Assembly: GCA_030066045.1 (NCBI GenBank) | Contig: JASJCJ010000026.1 | Coordinates: 1 to 57,669 of the forward strand | From: Calothrix sp. MO_167.B12 | GTDB lineage: Bacteria; Cyanobacteriota; Cyanobacteriia; Cyanobacteriales; Nostocaceae | DNA length: 57,669 nucleotides | Direction: 5' to 3' | Shown: positions 10,898 through 20,495 of the stretch, piece by piece | Numbering within the stretch: the first letter of the stretch is position 1 | Layout: every line of letters begins with the position of its first letter | Notes under the pieces: model-generated | Told to the model about the DNA's origin: nothing | The model's input: the letters and a program-made list of their open reading frames with translations, nothing else | Database searches by the model: none | Made by a program: the position numbers and the translations under genes

Positions 10898-10960
10898 TTT
10901 TTTAGTTGTTAATGTGTTAATGTTCTTCGTTTTCAATCGCCAATTTAGCATAATCATGAC

Positions 10961-11130
10961 TTATATCAAGTCAGGATAATCACTTATAATCAATTGCGAT
11001 TTGTAGCTTAGGTTGAGGGACAAAGTTTAAAACCATACTGGCTTATTAAATGAGTAGTTTACCGTTGGTGTATGCCTACAATTTATTGCATCCAACCTAT
11101 ATTTAATTATAAGTGTTTAAGCGGACATTA
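10961..11130. mobile_element. MITE-like element, copy 1
   Basis: About 170 bp with imperfect terminal inverted repeats: TTATATCAAGTCAGGATAAT at the left and the complement of TAATGTCCGCTTAAACACTT at the right, both running into ...CACTTATAAT. No ORF inside. A relative with similar ends lies at 13957-14116, so two copies bracket the FAAL gene. Confidence 0.55.
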
Positions 11131-11414
11131 GATTGGGCAACTGGCACATTTTTCATCAAACTGTCACATAGAGTTAATTAGGGTCTGCTGAATAACTATA
11201 AAACATTGATTTATCAATGCTTTACAGTTATTCTCTCCGGAGAAAGTGCAAGGAAATAGGGGTTCGAGGTTTAAAAATCTTGCATTGAAAATTTTTAGAT
11301 CCCAAAAAATGGAAATAATAGGGGTGAAATTGTTAAGAGTTCCCTACCCCCACCAAAGGAATTTTACGGCAAGCCCTATTAGACAGTCATAATAATTTTA
11401 TGCAACACCTTAAC
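11131..11414. repeat. Intergenic with hairpin and a possible second small inverted-repeat element
   Basis: No ORF is seen. A near-perfect 44-nt hairpin starts at GAATAACT (11190) and ends at AGTTATTC (11233). Weakly matching ends AGGGTCTGCTG (11180) and CAAGCCCT (11378, inverted) with ATT on both flanks suggest a 200-bp non-autonomous element lying between the FAAL stop and the ACP gene. Confidence 0.35.
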
Positions 11415-13265
11415 TTATTGAGGGCTTGAGTTTCCAGTTGTGATTGAACTAAACTCTGTTGTCTGTTTGTTGCTTGATATTTTTTGCAATACAGAGTCAA
11501 TTTCAGTATGAAGAGAGATAAATCTGGATTTATATTCAGGATTTTCGCTCCAATCCTCCACTACATTTAAACTTCCATTCAAAAATTGAGCCCGACAAGC
11601 ACCACGCTGAATCTTTCCACTGGAAGTCTTGGGAATACTAGCAGTCTTAACCAATACTACAGCAGAAGCCTGTAGAGAATGCTCTGCTGCTACTGCTTCA
11701 AGGATATTTCCTACTACCTCATTTATGTCCAGCTTACGTAAGTAGGTTCGCTCTACCTCCTGAACAATGACCAGTTTCTCTTTGCCCTTGATTTCTATCA
11801 TAAAAGCAGCTCCACAATTAGGTCGCAGTGCTGGGTGGCTCTTCTCAACAGTCATTTCAATGTCTTGGGGATAATGGTTTTGTCCTCTGATGATAATCAT
11901 GTCCTTGAGTCGCCCTGTAACGAACAACTCGCCATTTAGCAAAAATCCCAAATCTCCTGTGCGAAGAAATGGCCCTTCCCCTGTATCTTTCAGATAAGCT
12001 TGAAATGTTTCTTCTGTTGCTGAAGAGCGATTCCAATACCCAGAAGCAATGCTACTACCAGATACCCAGATTTCTCCTACTTGTCCTTCTTCGCATTTAG
12101 TTAATGACTCAGGATTCACAATATAGACTGTTATATCTAGGTGAGGATGACCACATCCTACAATCATTCGACTGTCTTTAGACAATGTCGAACCCTTTAC
12201 TATCTGATTTCTTTCTAAATCATCAGCCAATACTGTTTGAATTATTGGCTTTTGGGTCTTGTCTCCACCTGTAGCCAACAGGGTAGTTTCTGCCATGCCA
12301 TAGCAAGGATAAAAAGCACTGTAGTTAAAACCACATTGAGCAAATTTTTCACTGAATTGCTCCAAAGTTTTTGCTCGTAATGGTTCTGCTCCATTAAAAG
12401 CTAGATCCCAACTGTTCAAGTCAAGATTAGCTAATTGCTCTGGTTTAATTTTTCTGACACAGAGTTCATAAGCAAAATTTGGCCCACCACTAGTAGTCGC
12501 TCTATATTTAGAAATCGCTTTTAACCAACAAATGGGGTTCATCAAAAATGCTGCTGGAGGCATCAGAATACAAGAAATTCCCAGATACATTGGCTGTAAA
12601 ACGTTACCAATTAATCCCATATCATGAAATAAAGGTAACCAACCAACAACGATACTCTGATCACTGTGACCAAAAGCCTGTTGAATCAACTGCTGATTGT
12701 GGATGATATTCCCATGAGTCACCATCACTCCTTTGGGTGTTCCTGTAGAACCAGAAGTATATTGCAAAAATGCTAAACTTTCCGATGTAAGTGATGTAGG
12801 AACAAATTCTTCCCCATTAGCTGCAACAGTATCTGTAGCTAACCACTCCAACTGGGCTAACTCTGCTTCCTCTTCCCACCTATTCTCAATCTCAGACTGT
12901 ATTGATGTGGTTGTCAGCGCTATCTTTGCTTGGGCATCATTAACGATAGAAAGCAACCGAGATAATTTCTGATTACGTCTGGGAGGATAAACTGGAACCG
13001 CTACTACCCCAGCATACAAACAGCCAAAGAAGGCTGTAATAAACTCTAATCCAGAAGGATATAGCAATAAAGCCCGTTCTCCTTGCCAAGATTGAAGACG
13101 GAGTGCTATCGCTCTTGCTTGTCTGTCTAACTCTCTGTAGGTAAGACTTCCTGATTCTGTTTCTCCGTTTTTGAGAAAGATATAGGCTTGTTTATCAGGC
13201 TGATATTGCGCCCTATAATTGATAATCTCTATCAAAGATTTATATGCTAAATTCATGGCATTCAT
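11415..13265 (-). CDS. Fatty-acyl-AMP ligase (FAAL)
   Basis: 616 aa ANL-superfamily enzyme. The A3 signature YTSGSTGTPKGV is at about 168-179, followed by WLPLFHDMGLIG, a YGMAETTL motif, RTGDLGF and a C-terminal GRLKDMIIIRGQNHYPQDIE, all typical of the FAAL branch rather than CoA ligases. It activates a free fatty acid as acyl-AMP and loads it on an ACP, here most likely the next gene. The start is fixed by AGGAGG ending about 9 nt before the ATG at 13265. First gene of the minus-strand biosynthetic transcript; it matches CylA/BrtA-type starter enzymes. Confidence 0.93.
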   Translation of the reverse strand: MNAMNLAYKSLIEIINYRAQYQPDKQAYIFLKNGETESGSLTYRELDRQARAIALRLQSWQGERALLLYPSGLEFITAFFGCLYAGVVAVPVYPPRRNQKLSRLLSIVNDAQAKIALTTTSIQSEIENRWEEEAELAQLEWLATDTVAANGEEFVPTSLTSESLAFLQYTSGSTGTPKGVMVTHGNIIHNQQLIQQAFGHSDQSIVVGWLPLFHDMGLIGNVLQPMYLGISCILMPPAAFLMNPICWLKAISKYRATTSGGPNFAYELCVRKIKPEQLANLDLNSWDLAFNGAEPLRAKTLEQFSEKFAQCGFNYSAFYPCYGMAETTLLATGGDKTQKPIIQTVLADDLERNQIVKGSTLSKDSRMIVGCGHPHLDITVYIVNPESLTKCEEGQVGEIWVSGSSIASGYWNRSSATEETFQAYLKDTGEGPFLRTGDLGFLLNGELFVTGRLKDMIIIRGQNHYPQDIEMTVEKSHPALRPNCGAAFMIEIKGKEKLVIVQEVERTYLRKLDINEVVGNILEAVAAEHSLQASAVVLVKTASIPKTSSGKIQRGACRAQFLNGSLNVVEDWSENPEYKSRFISLHTEIDSVLQKISSNKQTTEFSSITTGNSSPQ

Positions 13266-14713
13266 ATTACTTACCTCCTAGAGGAACTGGTATTCCAGCA
13301 ATTTAAAAAATGAGAACTAGAACCCTATAGCCTTGATATTCCTTGCTAGAAGTCTCCGGAACTAAAGGACGAGAGCAAGGGTCGGGTCTTGATTGCAATA
13401 GCAATACTAACTAATGGATATCTCCGGAAATGAGATATAAACCCTGACTACACAAGGCTTTTATATTCTTTTTCGGATATGTCTAATATATATGGGAAAG
13501 TATAGACAGCTAGGCACAAACAGTAACCAACCTACTGCTAGGGATGATAACCTCCTTCCTTGTCAGAACTACTTTTCTAACCCTGTCCGCGTAGCATTTC
13601 CATCGGAGAAACAATACGGGTGACAACAGTATCCGGTGACAGATACCGAATTGATTGTTAGGAACAGTTACCCAGCATTAACATCTGATTAACTGAATGG
13701 TTTGTCACGGCGCAACGAAACTGATGTCGTTAAGCGTGGATGGCACACCTTTTGCGTGAGTATATGCCAGCAAACTCTAACGGTAAGTTTACCAAATCTC
13801 ATATCTTATACCTAAGCGTATAAACAACGAAAAGTTTAAACGTGACACAATCGCACTACATGATAGTACTTAGTTTTTGCCGCAAAATTAAGCTTTGACT
13901 CTTAATACTAAGCAATTAAATTACAACAATTCTTTTTGTTACAAGGGTAAAAGATTTTATATCAAGTCCGGATGATTACTTATAATTCTTGTTTGACTCA
14001 CTCTAACCCTCTTTCGCTCTCTCCTAACCTCACACGAAGATGCTACGCGCCTAGAATAAGGAAAGGTTGCGGCAGATAGGTGAGGTTTTATAAGTGTTCA
14101 TCCACACGTGATATGAGATATGATAAATTACTAACCTAGTGCATAGCTAAAAATGAACACGTAGGTAGTTCATATAAAGTAAAATGGCTGTTTTGAAATG
14201 GCTATTTTAGGGGCTTAATTTAATAAAAGTATGTTTGAGAACCTAAGGAGGCTGACAATTATCCTAATTCCACCCACATATGAGGAGCGGTAATTGTACC
14301 CATAAAGCATAAGTGTCACTTGGATTTAATAAAACAAAAATACTTGTTTACATTTTCCTCCTACAGAACGCGAGGTAGCAAAATAACCCTTTGTGGTTAG
14401 ATTAATAAAAATTAAATGTCTTGTCAACCCTTTTTTTCAAGATACCCTTCTAGTACCCTTCTAGGGCGTGTTTTCAAACTACAACCACAGGAAAATATAG
14501 GCGATTGCATATCAGATAAATTTTCACCATCCTTCCCTATTGGTGTTGGTTGTCACCTTTAAACTTAATGTACTTAAATCTTGAATACACTTAGATCCTC
14601 CTGCACCATAATTCGGGATCGGGTAGTTTGAAAGGAGTGCTACTATGGCATATTACAATAGTAATTATTATGTATTCTGATAGATTTGCTTGATTATTCT
14701 TTTCGACAATAAC
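13266..14713. other. Long intergenic region upstream of the FAAL gene
   Basis: 1.4 kb with no credible ORF on either strand. The cluster promoter is expected in its left part. CTCCGGAA occurs twice at about 13350-13430. A MITE related to 10961-11130 occupies about 13957-14116 (left end TTATATCAAGTCCGGATGAT, right end inverted). The remainder is AT-rich and unremarkable. Confidence 0.5.
13957..14116. mobile_element. MITE-like element, copy 2
   Basis: 160 bp, no ORF. The ends are inverted copies of a 28-29 bp sequence beginning TTATATCAAGTCCGGATGAT and ending at ACTTATAA. It is of the same family as 10961-11130. Confidence 0.55.
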
Positions 14714-15263
14714 TATAGCGGTTTTCAGTTGGATGGAATACAGTAACCACAGTGTTGAAACCAACCAAAAATATCACTTAAACTGACAGTTTCAAAAGCT
14801 TCCGTAATTGCTTTATCTAAATCAGGATAAGTTCTAGTTTCTTTTGAACGCAAAAACTCTTTAACCTTTGACCAAAAATTTTCAATTGGAGAAAAGTCTG
14901 GTGAATAGGGTGATAAATAAATTAAATTAGCACCTACTGATTCAATTGCTTCTTTAATTCCTGCTACTTTATGAGAACTAAAATTATCGATAACGACCCA
15001 AGCTCCTGACCATAAATTTACCACTCTTATGTGGCAATGGCTCTATCAAACCTGTATCTAAATAACGATCTATTAATCTTTGTACAAAACTCAAGCTTAC
15101 ATGAAACCGTTTAACAAGTTCTCGATACGAACCTTCTCTATTACGAAAAGCATTAATGATTTTTTGACGTAGGTTTTGGTTGTAAGCTTTCATAAAAATA
15201 TTATAGATACACCCTAGTCTTATTTTACCGCTTTTGTATTCTACTCAACTGAAAACCGCTATA
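14714..15263 (-). mobile_element. Internally deleted IS630-family element
   Basis: 550 bp bounded by perfect 18-bp terminal inverted repeats, TATAGCGGTTTTCAGTTG at 14714-14731 and its complement at 15246-15263, with TA at the outer ends as expected for IS630/Tc1 target preference. The interior holds only the two ends of a transposase gene. A full-length IS630 element is about 1.1 kb, so roughly half is missing. Confidence 0.85.
14725..15193 (-). pseudogene. IS630 transposase remnant (N- and C-terminal parts only)
   Basis: ORF 14984-15193 encodes the N-terminal helix-turn-helix region (start MKAYNQNLRQKIINAF). ORF 14725-15024 encodes the DDE C-terminus with VVIDNFSSHK and SPYSPDFSPIENFWSKVK, the second catalytic Asp and the Glu. 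The two overlap by about 40 nt in different frames, and the middle third with the first catalytic Asp is absent. It cannot make an active transposase, but the intact ends could be mobilised in trans. Confidence 0.85.
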
Positions 15264-15270
15264 TTTAAAA

Positions 15271-15470
15271 GAATGTAGAATGAACGAATTAGGTTTTGAA
15301 ACCGGGATGTTAACCCGACGCAAAACGCGCTGCTTATAGAAGCAGGGGAATTCAACCCCTCAAGGTTGGTTAAAAGAATGTAGAATTACGTTTTGCAACG
15401 GGGATTTTACCCCGACGCAAAACGTGCTGCTTGTAGAAACAGGGGAATTTAACCCCCAAAGTTGGTTAAA
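15271..15470. repeat. Tandem pair of a triple-hairpin dispersed repeat
   Basis: Two copies of an about 100-bp unit (period 105) beginning GAATGTAGAA. Each has the stems GGGGATTTTACCCC (the first copy varied), CTGCTTATAGAAGCAG and GGGGAATTNAACCCC in a row, ending GGTTGGTTAAA. A third copy lies at 43436-43520. Reverse-strand translation gives a spurious FCVGVKSPLQN peptide. Confidence 0.8.
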
Positions 15471-15608
15471 ACTGTGTTCAACTCTGGACAATAATCTTTT
15501 CAAAATAAAATTCATGCCTGAAAGCCAGAGAAACAGGTAACCTTTGATTGAAGCTGTCAAGCTGGACAATACTTACTTAAAACTGACAAAAATAATTTAA
15601 CTTAGAAA

Positions 15609-15681
15609 TGGAGCTAAGCGGGTTCGAACCGCTGACCTCTGCAATGCCATTGCAGCGCTCTACCAACTGAGCTATAACCCC
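15609..15681 (-). tRNA. tRNA-Ala (anticodon GGC)
   Basis: Reading the minus strand: acceptor GGGGTTA/TAGCTCC plus discriminator A, D arm GCTCAGTTGGTAGAGC, anticodon stem CTGCA/TGCAG with loop ATGGCAT (anticodon GGC), T arm with GGTTCGAACC. 73 nt; CCA is not encoded. Confidence 0.95.
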
Positions 15682-15763
15682 AAGAAGTCCACCTGTGATT
15701 ATAACTGGACTTTAGGCTTTTTGTCAATACACGCGATTATATACTGGAAATCTTAATTTTTCA

Positions 15764-16027
15764 TTAAGAAACTTGCAATAAATAATTCATGCAATGACCC
15801 ATCAGAAAGTAGACAACCATCATTGCCGCAGCAGCTACAGCTACCAATAGACCTGCTAACATAAAAGAGAACTCTTTATGTTCGTAGGCCTTTTCCATTA
15901 GATGTAGCGACCAAGCCACTAGTGCCACATCTACAAATAAAAGAGGTATTAACATACTAAAATTAATAAAACTTAACGTTTCTTTACTAATAGTAACACT
16001 GTTTTCTATAGCTGTCCTGAACCACAT
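15764..16027 (-). CDS. Small two-helix membrane protein, unknown function
   Basis: 87 aa with two hydrophobic segments (about residues 25-43 and 55-76) joined by a short charged loop (EKAYEHKE). I do not recognise the family. It lies between tRNA-Ala and hisF on the same strand, 29 nt past the hisF stop, so it may be read through from hisF. No clear Shine-Dalgarno precedes the ATG at 16027. Confidence 0.6.
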   Translation of the reverse strand: MWFRTAIENSVTISKETLSFINFSMLIPLLFVDVALVAWSLHLMEKAYEHKEFSFMLAGLLVAVAAAAMMVVYFLMGHCMNYLLQVS

Positions 16028-16056
16028 GGGCTGTGGTTAGGAACCTTAATGCCTGC

Positions 16057-16830
16057 TTAAGAAATGGGTCTGATTGGTAATTGCCGATCGCGCAAATAGT
16101 TCTTGATTTCTGCTACACTTAGCTGTCCGTAATGTAGTAGGGAGGCGAGTAAAGCGGTTTCAGCTTTGCCTGTGGTGAGTACATCATATATATGTTGGCA
16201 ATTGCCAGCACCTCCAGAAGCAATTATGGGGATCTGTACTGCTTGTGCGATCGCTCTTGTTAACTCTAGGTCGTAACCGGTTTGAGTGCCATCAGCATCC
16301 ATACTTGTCACCAATAATTCTCCTGCGCCTCGTTTTTCTGCTTCTTGTGCCCACTGTAGGGCATCTATACCTGTATTTTCTCTCCCACCACGCACATATA
16401 CATCCCAACCAGGGTTGTTGGGATCATTTCTGCGTCTGGCATCAATGGCAATGACTATGCATTGATTACCAAAGCGATCGCTAGCGCGATTAATAAAATC
16501 AGGGTTGCGTACCGCAGCAGAATTAATACTAACCTTATCTGCTCCGGCTCGTAACAAAGCTTTAACATTTTCTAAGGTTTGGATACCACCGCCAACAGTC
16601 AGGGGAATAAAGACTTGTTCAGCAGTACGGTACACCACGTCAATAATGGTATTTCGTTCTTCATGAGTAGCTGTAATATCTAGAAACGCTAACTCATCCG
16701 CCCCCGCATCGTTGTAAATCTTTGCCATTTCCACCGGATCGCCGGCATCTTTAATATCGACAAAGTTAACTCCTTTTACAACTCGTCCCGCTTTCACATC
16801 TAAGCAAGGTAAGATTCTCTTAGCTAGCAT
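16057..16830 (-). CDS. hisF: Imidazole glycerol phosphate synthase cyclase subunit HisF
   Basis: 257 aa (beta/alpha)8 barrel from the ATG at 16830 (the TTG two codons earlier is less likely). It begins [20 protein letters not shown] with the catalytic Asp11, has VIAIDARR containing the second catalytic Asp, phosphate loops VGGGIQ and ASGGAGN, and DGTQTGYDL. With HisH it converts PRFAR and ammonia to imidazole glycerol phosphate and AICAR in histidine synthesis. HisH is not in the window. Divergent from ruvB with a short shared upstream region. Confidence 0.97.
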   Translation of the reverse strand: MLAKRILPCLDVKAGRVVKGVNFVDIKDAGDPVEMAKIYNDAGADELAFLDITATHEERNTIIDVVYRTAEQVFIPLTVGGGIQTLENVKALLRAGADKVSINSAAVRNPDFINRASDRFGNQCIVIAIDARRRNDPNNPGWDVYVRGGRENTGIDALQWAQEAEKRGAGELLVTSMDADGTQTGYDLELTRAIAQAVQIPIIASGGAGNCQHIYDVLTTGKAETALLASLLHYGQLSVAEIKNYLRDRQLPIRPIS

Positions 16831-16985
16831 GATCAATTTTCTACTCTTGAGTATTCCCCGAAATTTAAATTTTAAATGGGCGGGGGCACTCTAGAAAGAA
16901 AATTTTCGCATCCGTGTTTCTTCTTAGACTCGCGCGGCTTGCCATTCTCCCAAACCAGTCTAAAATCCAATTCAACAGCGGAACC

Positions 16986-18086
16986 ATGGCGATTATCTCC
17001 TCTAAAAAACAGCCCCAAGAACCCGGTAAACAACCCAAAAAGCGTCGGGACTCAGCAAACAAAGCTCAAACCGAGAATGTTTTACGTCCCGAAGCTAGGG
17101 ATGACGAACAGGGAAAGCCAGAAGAGAGTATTCGTCCCCAAAGGTTTGCTGATTATATTGGGCAGAAGGATTTAAAGGATGTATTAGAAATTGCTATTAA
17201 AGCTGCTAAGTCTCGCCAAGAGGTGTTGGATCATCTACTTTTGTATGGTCCTCCGGGATTGGGAAAAACTACTATGGCAATGATTTTAGCTTCCGAGATG
17301 GAGGTTAATTATAAAATTACCAGTGCCCCAGCCTTGGAACGTCCTAGGGATATTATGGGACTATTAGTCAACCTCAAGCCGGGGGATATTCTCTTCATTG
17401 ATGAGATCCATCGCCTTTCTCGGATGACTGAGGAAATTTTATATCCAGCAATGGAAGATTATCGCTTGGATATCACCACGGGAAAAGGTCCTAGTGCCAG
17501 GACACGGAGCATACCCCTATCAAAATTTACCTTGGTGGGAGCAACAACCAGGGTGGGGGCATTAACTTCACCTTTACGCGATCGCTTTGGCTTGATACAA
17601 AAGTTAAGATTCTATGAAGTGGATGAATTGAGCCAAATAGTGATGCGAACTGCCCAGTTATTGAACACCCCGGTGGCGGAAGATGGGGCGACAGAAATTG
17701 CCCGTCGTTCTCGCGGTACACCCAGGATAGCAAATAGATTACTAAAAAGAGTCCGCGATTATGCTGAAGTGAAATCATCTGGTGAGATTAATGAAAGTGT
17801 AGCAGGAGAGGCACTGCAACTATTTCAAGTCGATCCCTGTGGATTGGATTGGACGGATAGGCGGATGTTGAGTGTAATTATTGAACAATTTAATGGTGGT
17901 CCTGTGGGTTTAGAAACCATTGCTGCGGCAACGGGTGAGGATACTCAAACTATTGAAGAAGTTTATGAACCTTATTTGATGCAAATTGGGTATTTGAGTC
18001 GGACTCCACGGGGAAGAGTGGCAACGCCTGCGGCGTATCAGCATTTGGGCTTTAAACCCCCGAATGAGCAAATTTCTTTATTTTGA
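16986..18086 (+). CDS. ruvB: Holliday junction branch-migration ATPase RuvB
   Basis: 366 aa from ATG at 16986, starting [10 protein letters not shown], which matches the N-terminus of Anabaena-type RuvB. An in-frame ATG at 16914 would add 24 unusual residues and is not chosen. Walker [10 protein letters not shown] at about 88, Walker B DEIHRL at about 139, sensor GATTRVG, and the C-terminal winged helix with [17 protein letters not shown]. It drives branch migration with RuvA. The N-terminal about 40 charged residues are a cyanobacterial extension. Confidence 0.97.
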   Translation: MAIISSKKQPQEPGKQPKKRRDSANKAQTENVLRPEARDDEQGKPEESIRPQRFADYIGQKDLKDVLEIAIKAAKSRQEVLDHLLLYGPPGLGKTTMAMILASEMEVNYKITSAPALERPRDIMGLLVNLKPGDILFIDEIHRLSRMTEEILYPAMEDYRLDITTGKGPSARTRSIPLSKFTLVGATTRVGALTSPLRDRFGLIQKLRFYEVDELSQIVMRTAQLLNTPVAEDGATEIARRSRGTPRIANRLLKRVRDYAEVKSSGEINESVAGEALQLFQVDPCGLDWTDRRMLSVIIEQFNGGPVGLETIAAATGEDTQTIEEVYEPYLMQIGYLSRTPRGRVATPAAYQHLGFKPPNEQISLF

Positions 18087-18521
18087 TATACTCTTACGGA
18101 TTCTATCCGTGGGATTCTGGGAAAAAGAGCGTAGATAGCGGACTTTGCCCGTCTTATATCTACTCTCCCATGCCTACAATGTCCTGCCTAGTTGGATTAT
18201 TCCAAACAACCAGAACTGGTATTCTTTCTTTAGACGCCCTGTCTAAAAAAGCTCAGTCAATGTCCAGGGTTGCCTGGAGTCGCGCTCGTAGCCCACACTC
18301 ACCCGAAGGGGAGTGTGTGGAGTATGTCACGTCTATCAGACTATTTGAACCCCGGATTTACCCCTGGCGGTTGCTGTAACGGAAGTACTCTTACTCCATT
18401 TGAGGTAGAAGAAAAGACAAACAAAGACAAACAATAAGGCAATCCATTCCTCTGTTGCTATCCTTTATGTGCTGGCCTGCGATTTCTAATACTCGTTAAA
18501 TGTATGCCATCTTCTGATCAA
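18087..18521 (+). mobile_element. Probable IS200/IS605 right-end relic downstream of ruvB
   Basis: 435 bp with no convincing gene. A strong hairpin CCACACTC..GAGTGTGTGG around 18291-18320 followed by GAGTATGTCAC resembles the right end of IS605/IS1341-type TnpB elements. The overlapping 98-codon ORF (18083-18379) has no recognisable domain and overlaps the ruvB stop, so I treat it as non-coding relic sequence. Confidence 0.45.
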
Positions 18522-19130
18522 TTATGTTGGCTGATTCTTCATAATCAGTTCTAACCTAGATAAAGCACTAGTTGCAGTTTCCCTTACATAGATATCTACA
18601 GATTCATCATTCACAAGCTCGGTAAGTACTGCTTTTGCCCTATCATCACCAATGGAAGCCAATGCATTGGCGATCGCCACAGCTAATGCTACATTATCAG
18701 TAGTATTTAGTGCTTCTATTAAAATATCAAAGGCAGGAGTACCCACTTCCCCTAATGCCATTACCGATGCAATATGTACCACAGGGTTGGGGTCATGGAG
18801 AGATTTTTTCAATCCTTCTAAACCTTCAACAGGAAAAGGTTCCTCTCGATAGTTAACCGCAATCTGAGCCAAGGCTTTAGCACAACTACCCCGGATGGTA
18901 ACATTATCGCTGTTGAGTAAAGATTCCACCACCAGGGGAGCCGTATCCGCACCAATCGCACCTAGGGTTTTAACAGCTGCTCGTCGATAAACCACATCTT
19001 CATCCGCCAGAATCCCCATTAATCTAGGGATTGTAGTTTCATCACGAGTATCAACTATTTCCCACATGGCACGTTCCCGTAAGTTGGGGTTGGGGTGTTT
19101 TAATTGTTGAAAAAATGCGTCTTGAGTCAT
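18522..19130 (-). CDS. cpeZ: CpeZ, HEAT-repeat phycoerythrin lyase/chaperone
   Basis: 202 aa built of HEAT/PBS-lyase repeats, for example IPRLMGILADEDVVYRRAAV and NPVVHIASVMALGEVG, at about 31-residue spacing. Length matches CpeZ (about 205 aa). In phycoerythrin-producing cyanobacteria cpeY and cpeZ follow one another downstream of cpeBA. CpeZ assists chromophorylation and folding of phycoerythrin together with CpeY. It lies 99 nt after cpeY on the same strand; the spacer contains GATTTTGGATTTTAGATTTT-type short repeats. Confidence 0.88.
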   Translation of the reverse strand: MTQDAFFQQLKHPNPNLRERAMWEIVDTRDETTIPRLMGILADEDVVYRRAAVKTLGAIGADTAPLVVESLLNSDNVTIRGSCAKALAQIAVNYREEPFPVEGLEGLKKSLHDPNPVVHIASVMALGEVGTPAFDILIEALNTTDNVALAVAIANALASIGDDRAKAVLTELVNDESVDIYVRETATSALSRLELIMKNQPT

Positions 19131-19229
19131 TCGATTTTAGATTTTGGATTTTAGATTTTGGATTGGGGTTGACACAGTGTTTGTAGATTCTGTGTTGAAC
19201 TCGCTTAATATTTTTTTCAGCAAACAAAA

Positions 19230-20495
19230 TTATATATTTCCTGCTTTCTCCCTAATTATCCAATCTTGGTCATTAGCAGCAATTTCGTGAACGCTAGTGT
19301 CGCCCAATTTTTCTAAAGCTATTAAGGCGGCATATTTTAAATCCCAAATTTTAGTTTCCATACAGATTTTCAATTCAGGAATAGCTCTGGGATCACCCAA
19401 CTCACCCAAAGCAATAGCTGCTGCTGTCCGGGATTTTTGAAATTGGGGCTCCCGATTGTACAATGCTTCTATAAATAAATCATAGGCGGGAGCATATTTT
19501 AACCATCCCAATAATTTAACCACATGGTAATGTGCCCCATAGTCATTGTGAGCTTCCTGGGCATAAGTTGCCATTAAAGCTTCACTGGCAACATCACCAT
19601 AAGTATCTAATAAAGTTTGTGTTGCCAGATAACAACGTCCAAAATCAGTTTCATATAGTTCGCGAATGGCAAACTCCAGCCCTGGAGTTTGATCATATTC
19701 ATGGATTAAAGTCAAGTCTTGGGGATGATCGCAAATCACCCTATCTAAGTATGGTTCAATATCTGCAAAAGCGATCGCTCCATCTGGAATCCCTGCTTCT
19801 GCTAACATCCGAATCCCCCGTAGCCGAAATACCAAAGAGACTGGGCATTTAGTAATCTCTGGTATGGCATCATAATACCGAACATCAATCAAATCTTGAA
19901 TGCATAATCTCCGGGCATACACGTTGGGATGTTGTAAAAAATCAGTCACCTGATCCATAGATGAGCGATCGCCAGTGAATCTATAGATGGTAGCGATCGC
20001 AGCACTGGCAATGGTCTTATCATCGTCGTTTACAAACTTACGAATTCGTTCCAAGGCAGGCTTATAGTCCAACTTTGCCAGGGTATGGATAATTACCCGA
20101 TATGTTTGTTCTGGTTTATCTAACAACTGGGCCATTTCTTCCAAGATATCTGCATCCTGAGTACCAATTTCCCCAATTGCCCACACAGCATTTTCCACCG
20201 TATAGCAATCATCATCTGCCAGACATTTCCGAATTACTGGTAATGCTTGGGTAGCTTCTAACCTTCCCAGGGACTCCACAGATTTTCGCCGCACAATCCG
20301 ATTTTCCAGTGAAGGCTCAGTATTTTGTACTGCTCTAATGAGAGCATTAATAGAAGCCTCAGTGGGAAAATTAATCAAGTGAGAAGCAGCAATGTAGCGA
20401 GAGTCATCTTCTCCCAACTTATCTAGAGGCGTATCTAACAGGCCTATAGCCTCTTCTTCGGTGAGATTAAATAGCTTGAAAAAGCGTTTATCCAT
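19230..20495 (-). CDS. cpeY: CpeY, E/F-type bilin lyase for phycoerythrin
   Basis: 421 aa, HEAT/PBS-lyase repeats through most of the protein. The N-terminus MDKRFFKLFNLTEEEA is typical of CpcE/PecE/CpeY. Length is near that of CpeY (about 429 aa) and well above CpcE (about 275 aa). CpeY attaches phycoerythrobilin to CpeA (Cys82 in characterised species). The co-directional cpeBA upstream and cpeZ downstream support the call. Confidence 0.9.
   Translation of the reverse strand: MDKRFFKLFNLTEEEAIGLLDTPLDKLGEDDSRYIAASHLINFPTEASINALIRAVQNTEPSLENRIVRRKSVESLGRLEATQALPVIRKCLADDDCYTVENAVWAIGEIGTQDADILEEMAQLLDKPEQTYRVIIHTLAKLDYKPALERIRKFVNDDDKTIASAAIATIYRFTGDRSSMDQVTDFLQHPNVYARRLCIQDLIDVRYYDAIPEITKCPVSLVFRLRGIRMLAEAGIPDGAIAFADIEPYLDRVICDHPQDLTLIHEYDQTPGLEFAIRELYETDFGRCYLATQTLLDTYGDVASEALMATYAQEAHNDYGAHYHVVKLLGWLKYAPAYDLFIEALYNREPQFQKSRTAAAIALGELGDPRAIPELKICMETKIWDLKYAALIALEKLGDTSVHEIAANDQDWIIREKAGNI

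Noticed and set aside
15360-15569. Minus-strand ORF with FCVGVKSPLQN, also near 43398
   Set aside because: The peptide comes from the triple-hairpin repeat; it recurs only because the repeat does.
18083-18379. 98-codon plus-strand ORF after ruvB
   Set aside because: Overlaps the ruvB stop, has no domain, and contains an IS605-type hairpin; treated as relic non-coding DNA.
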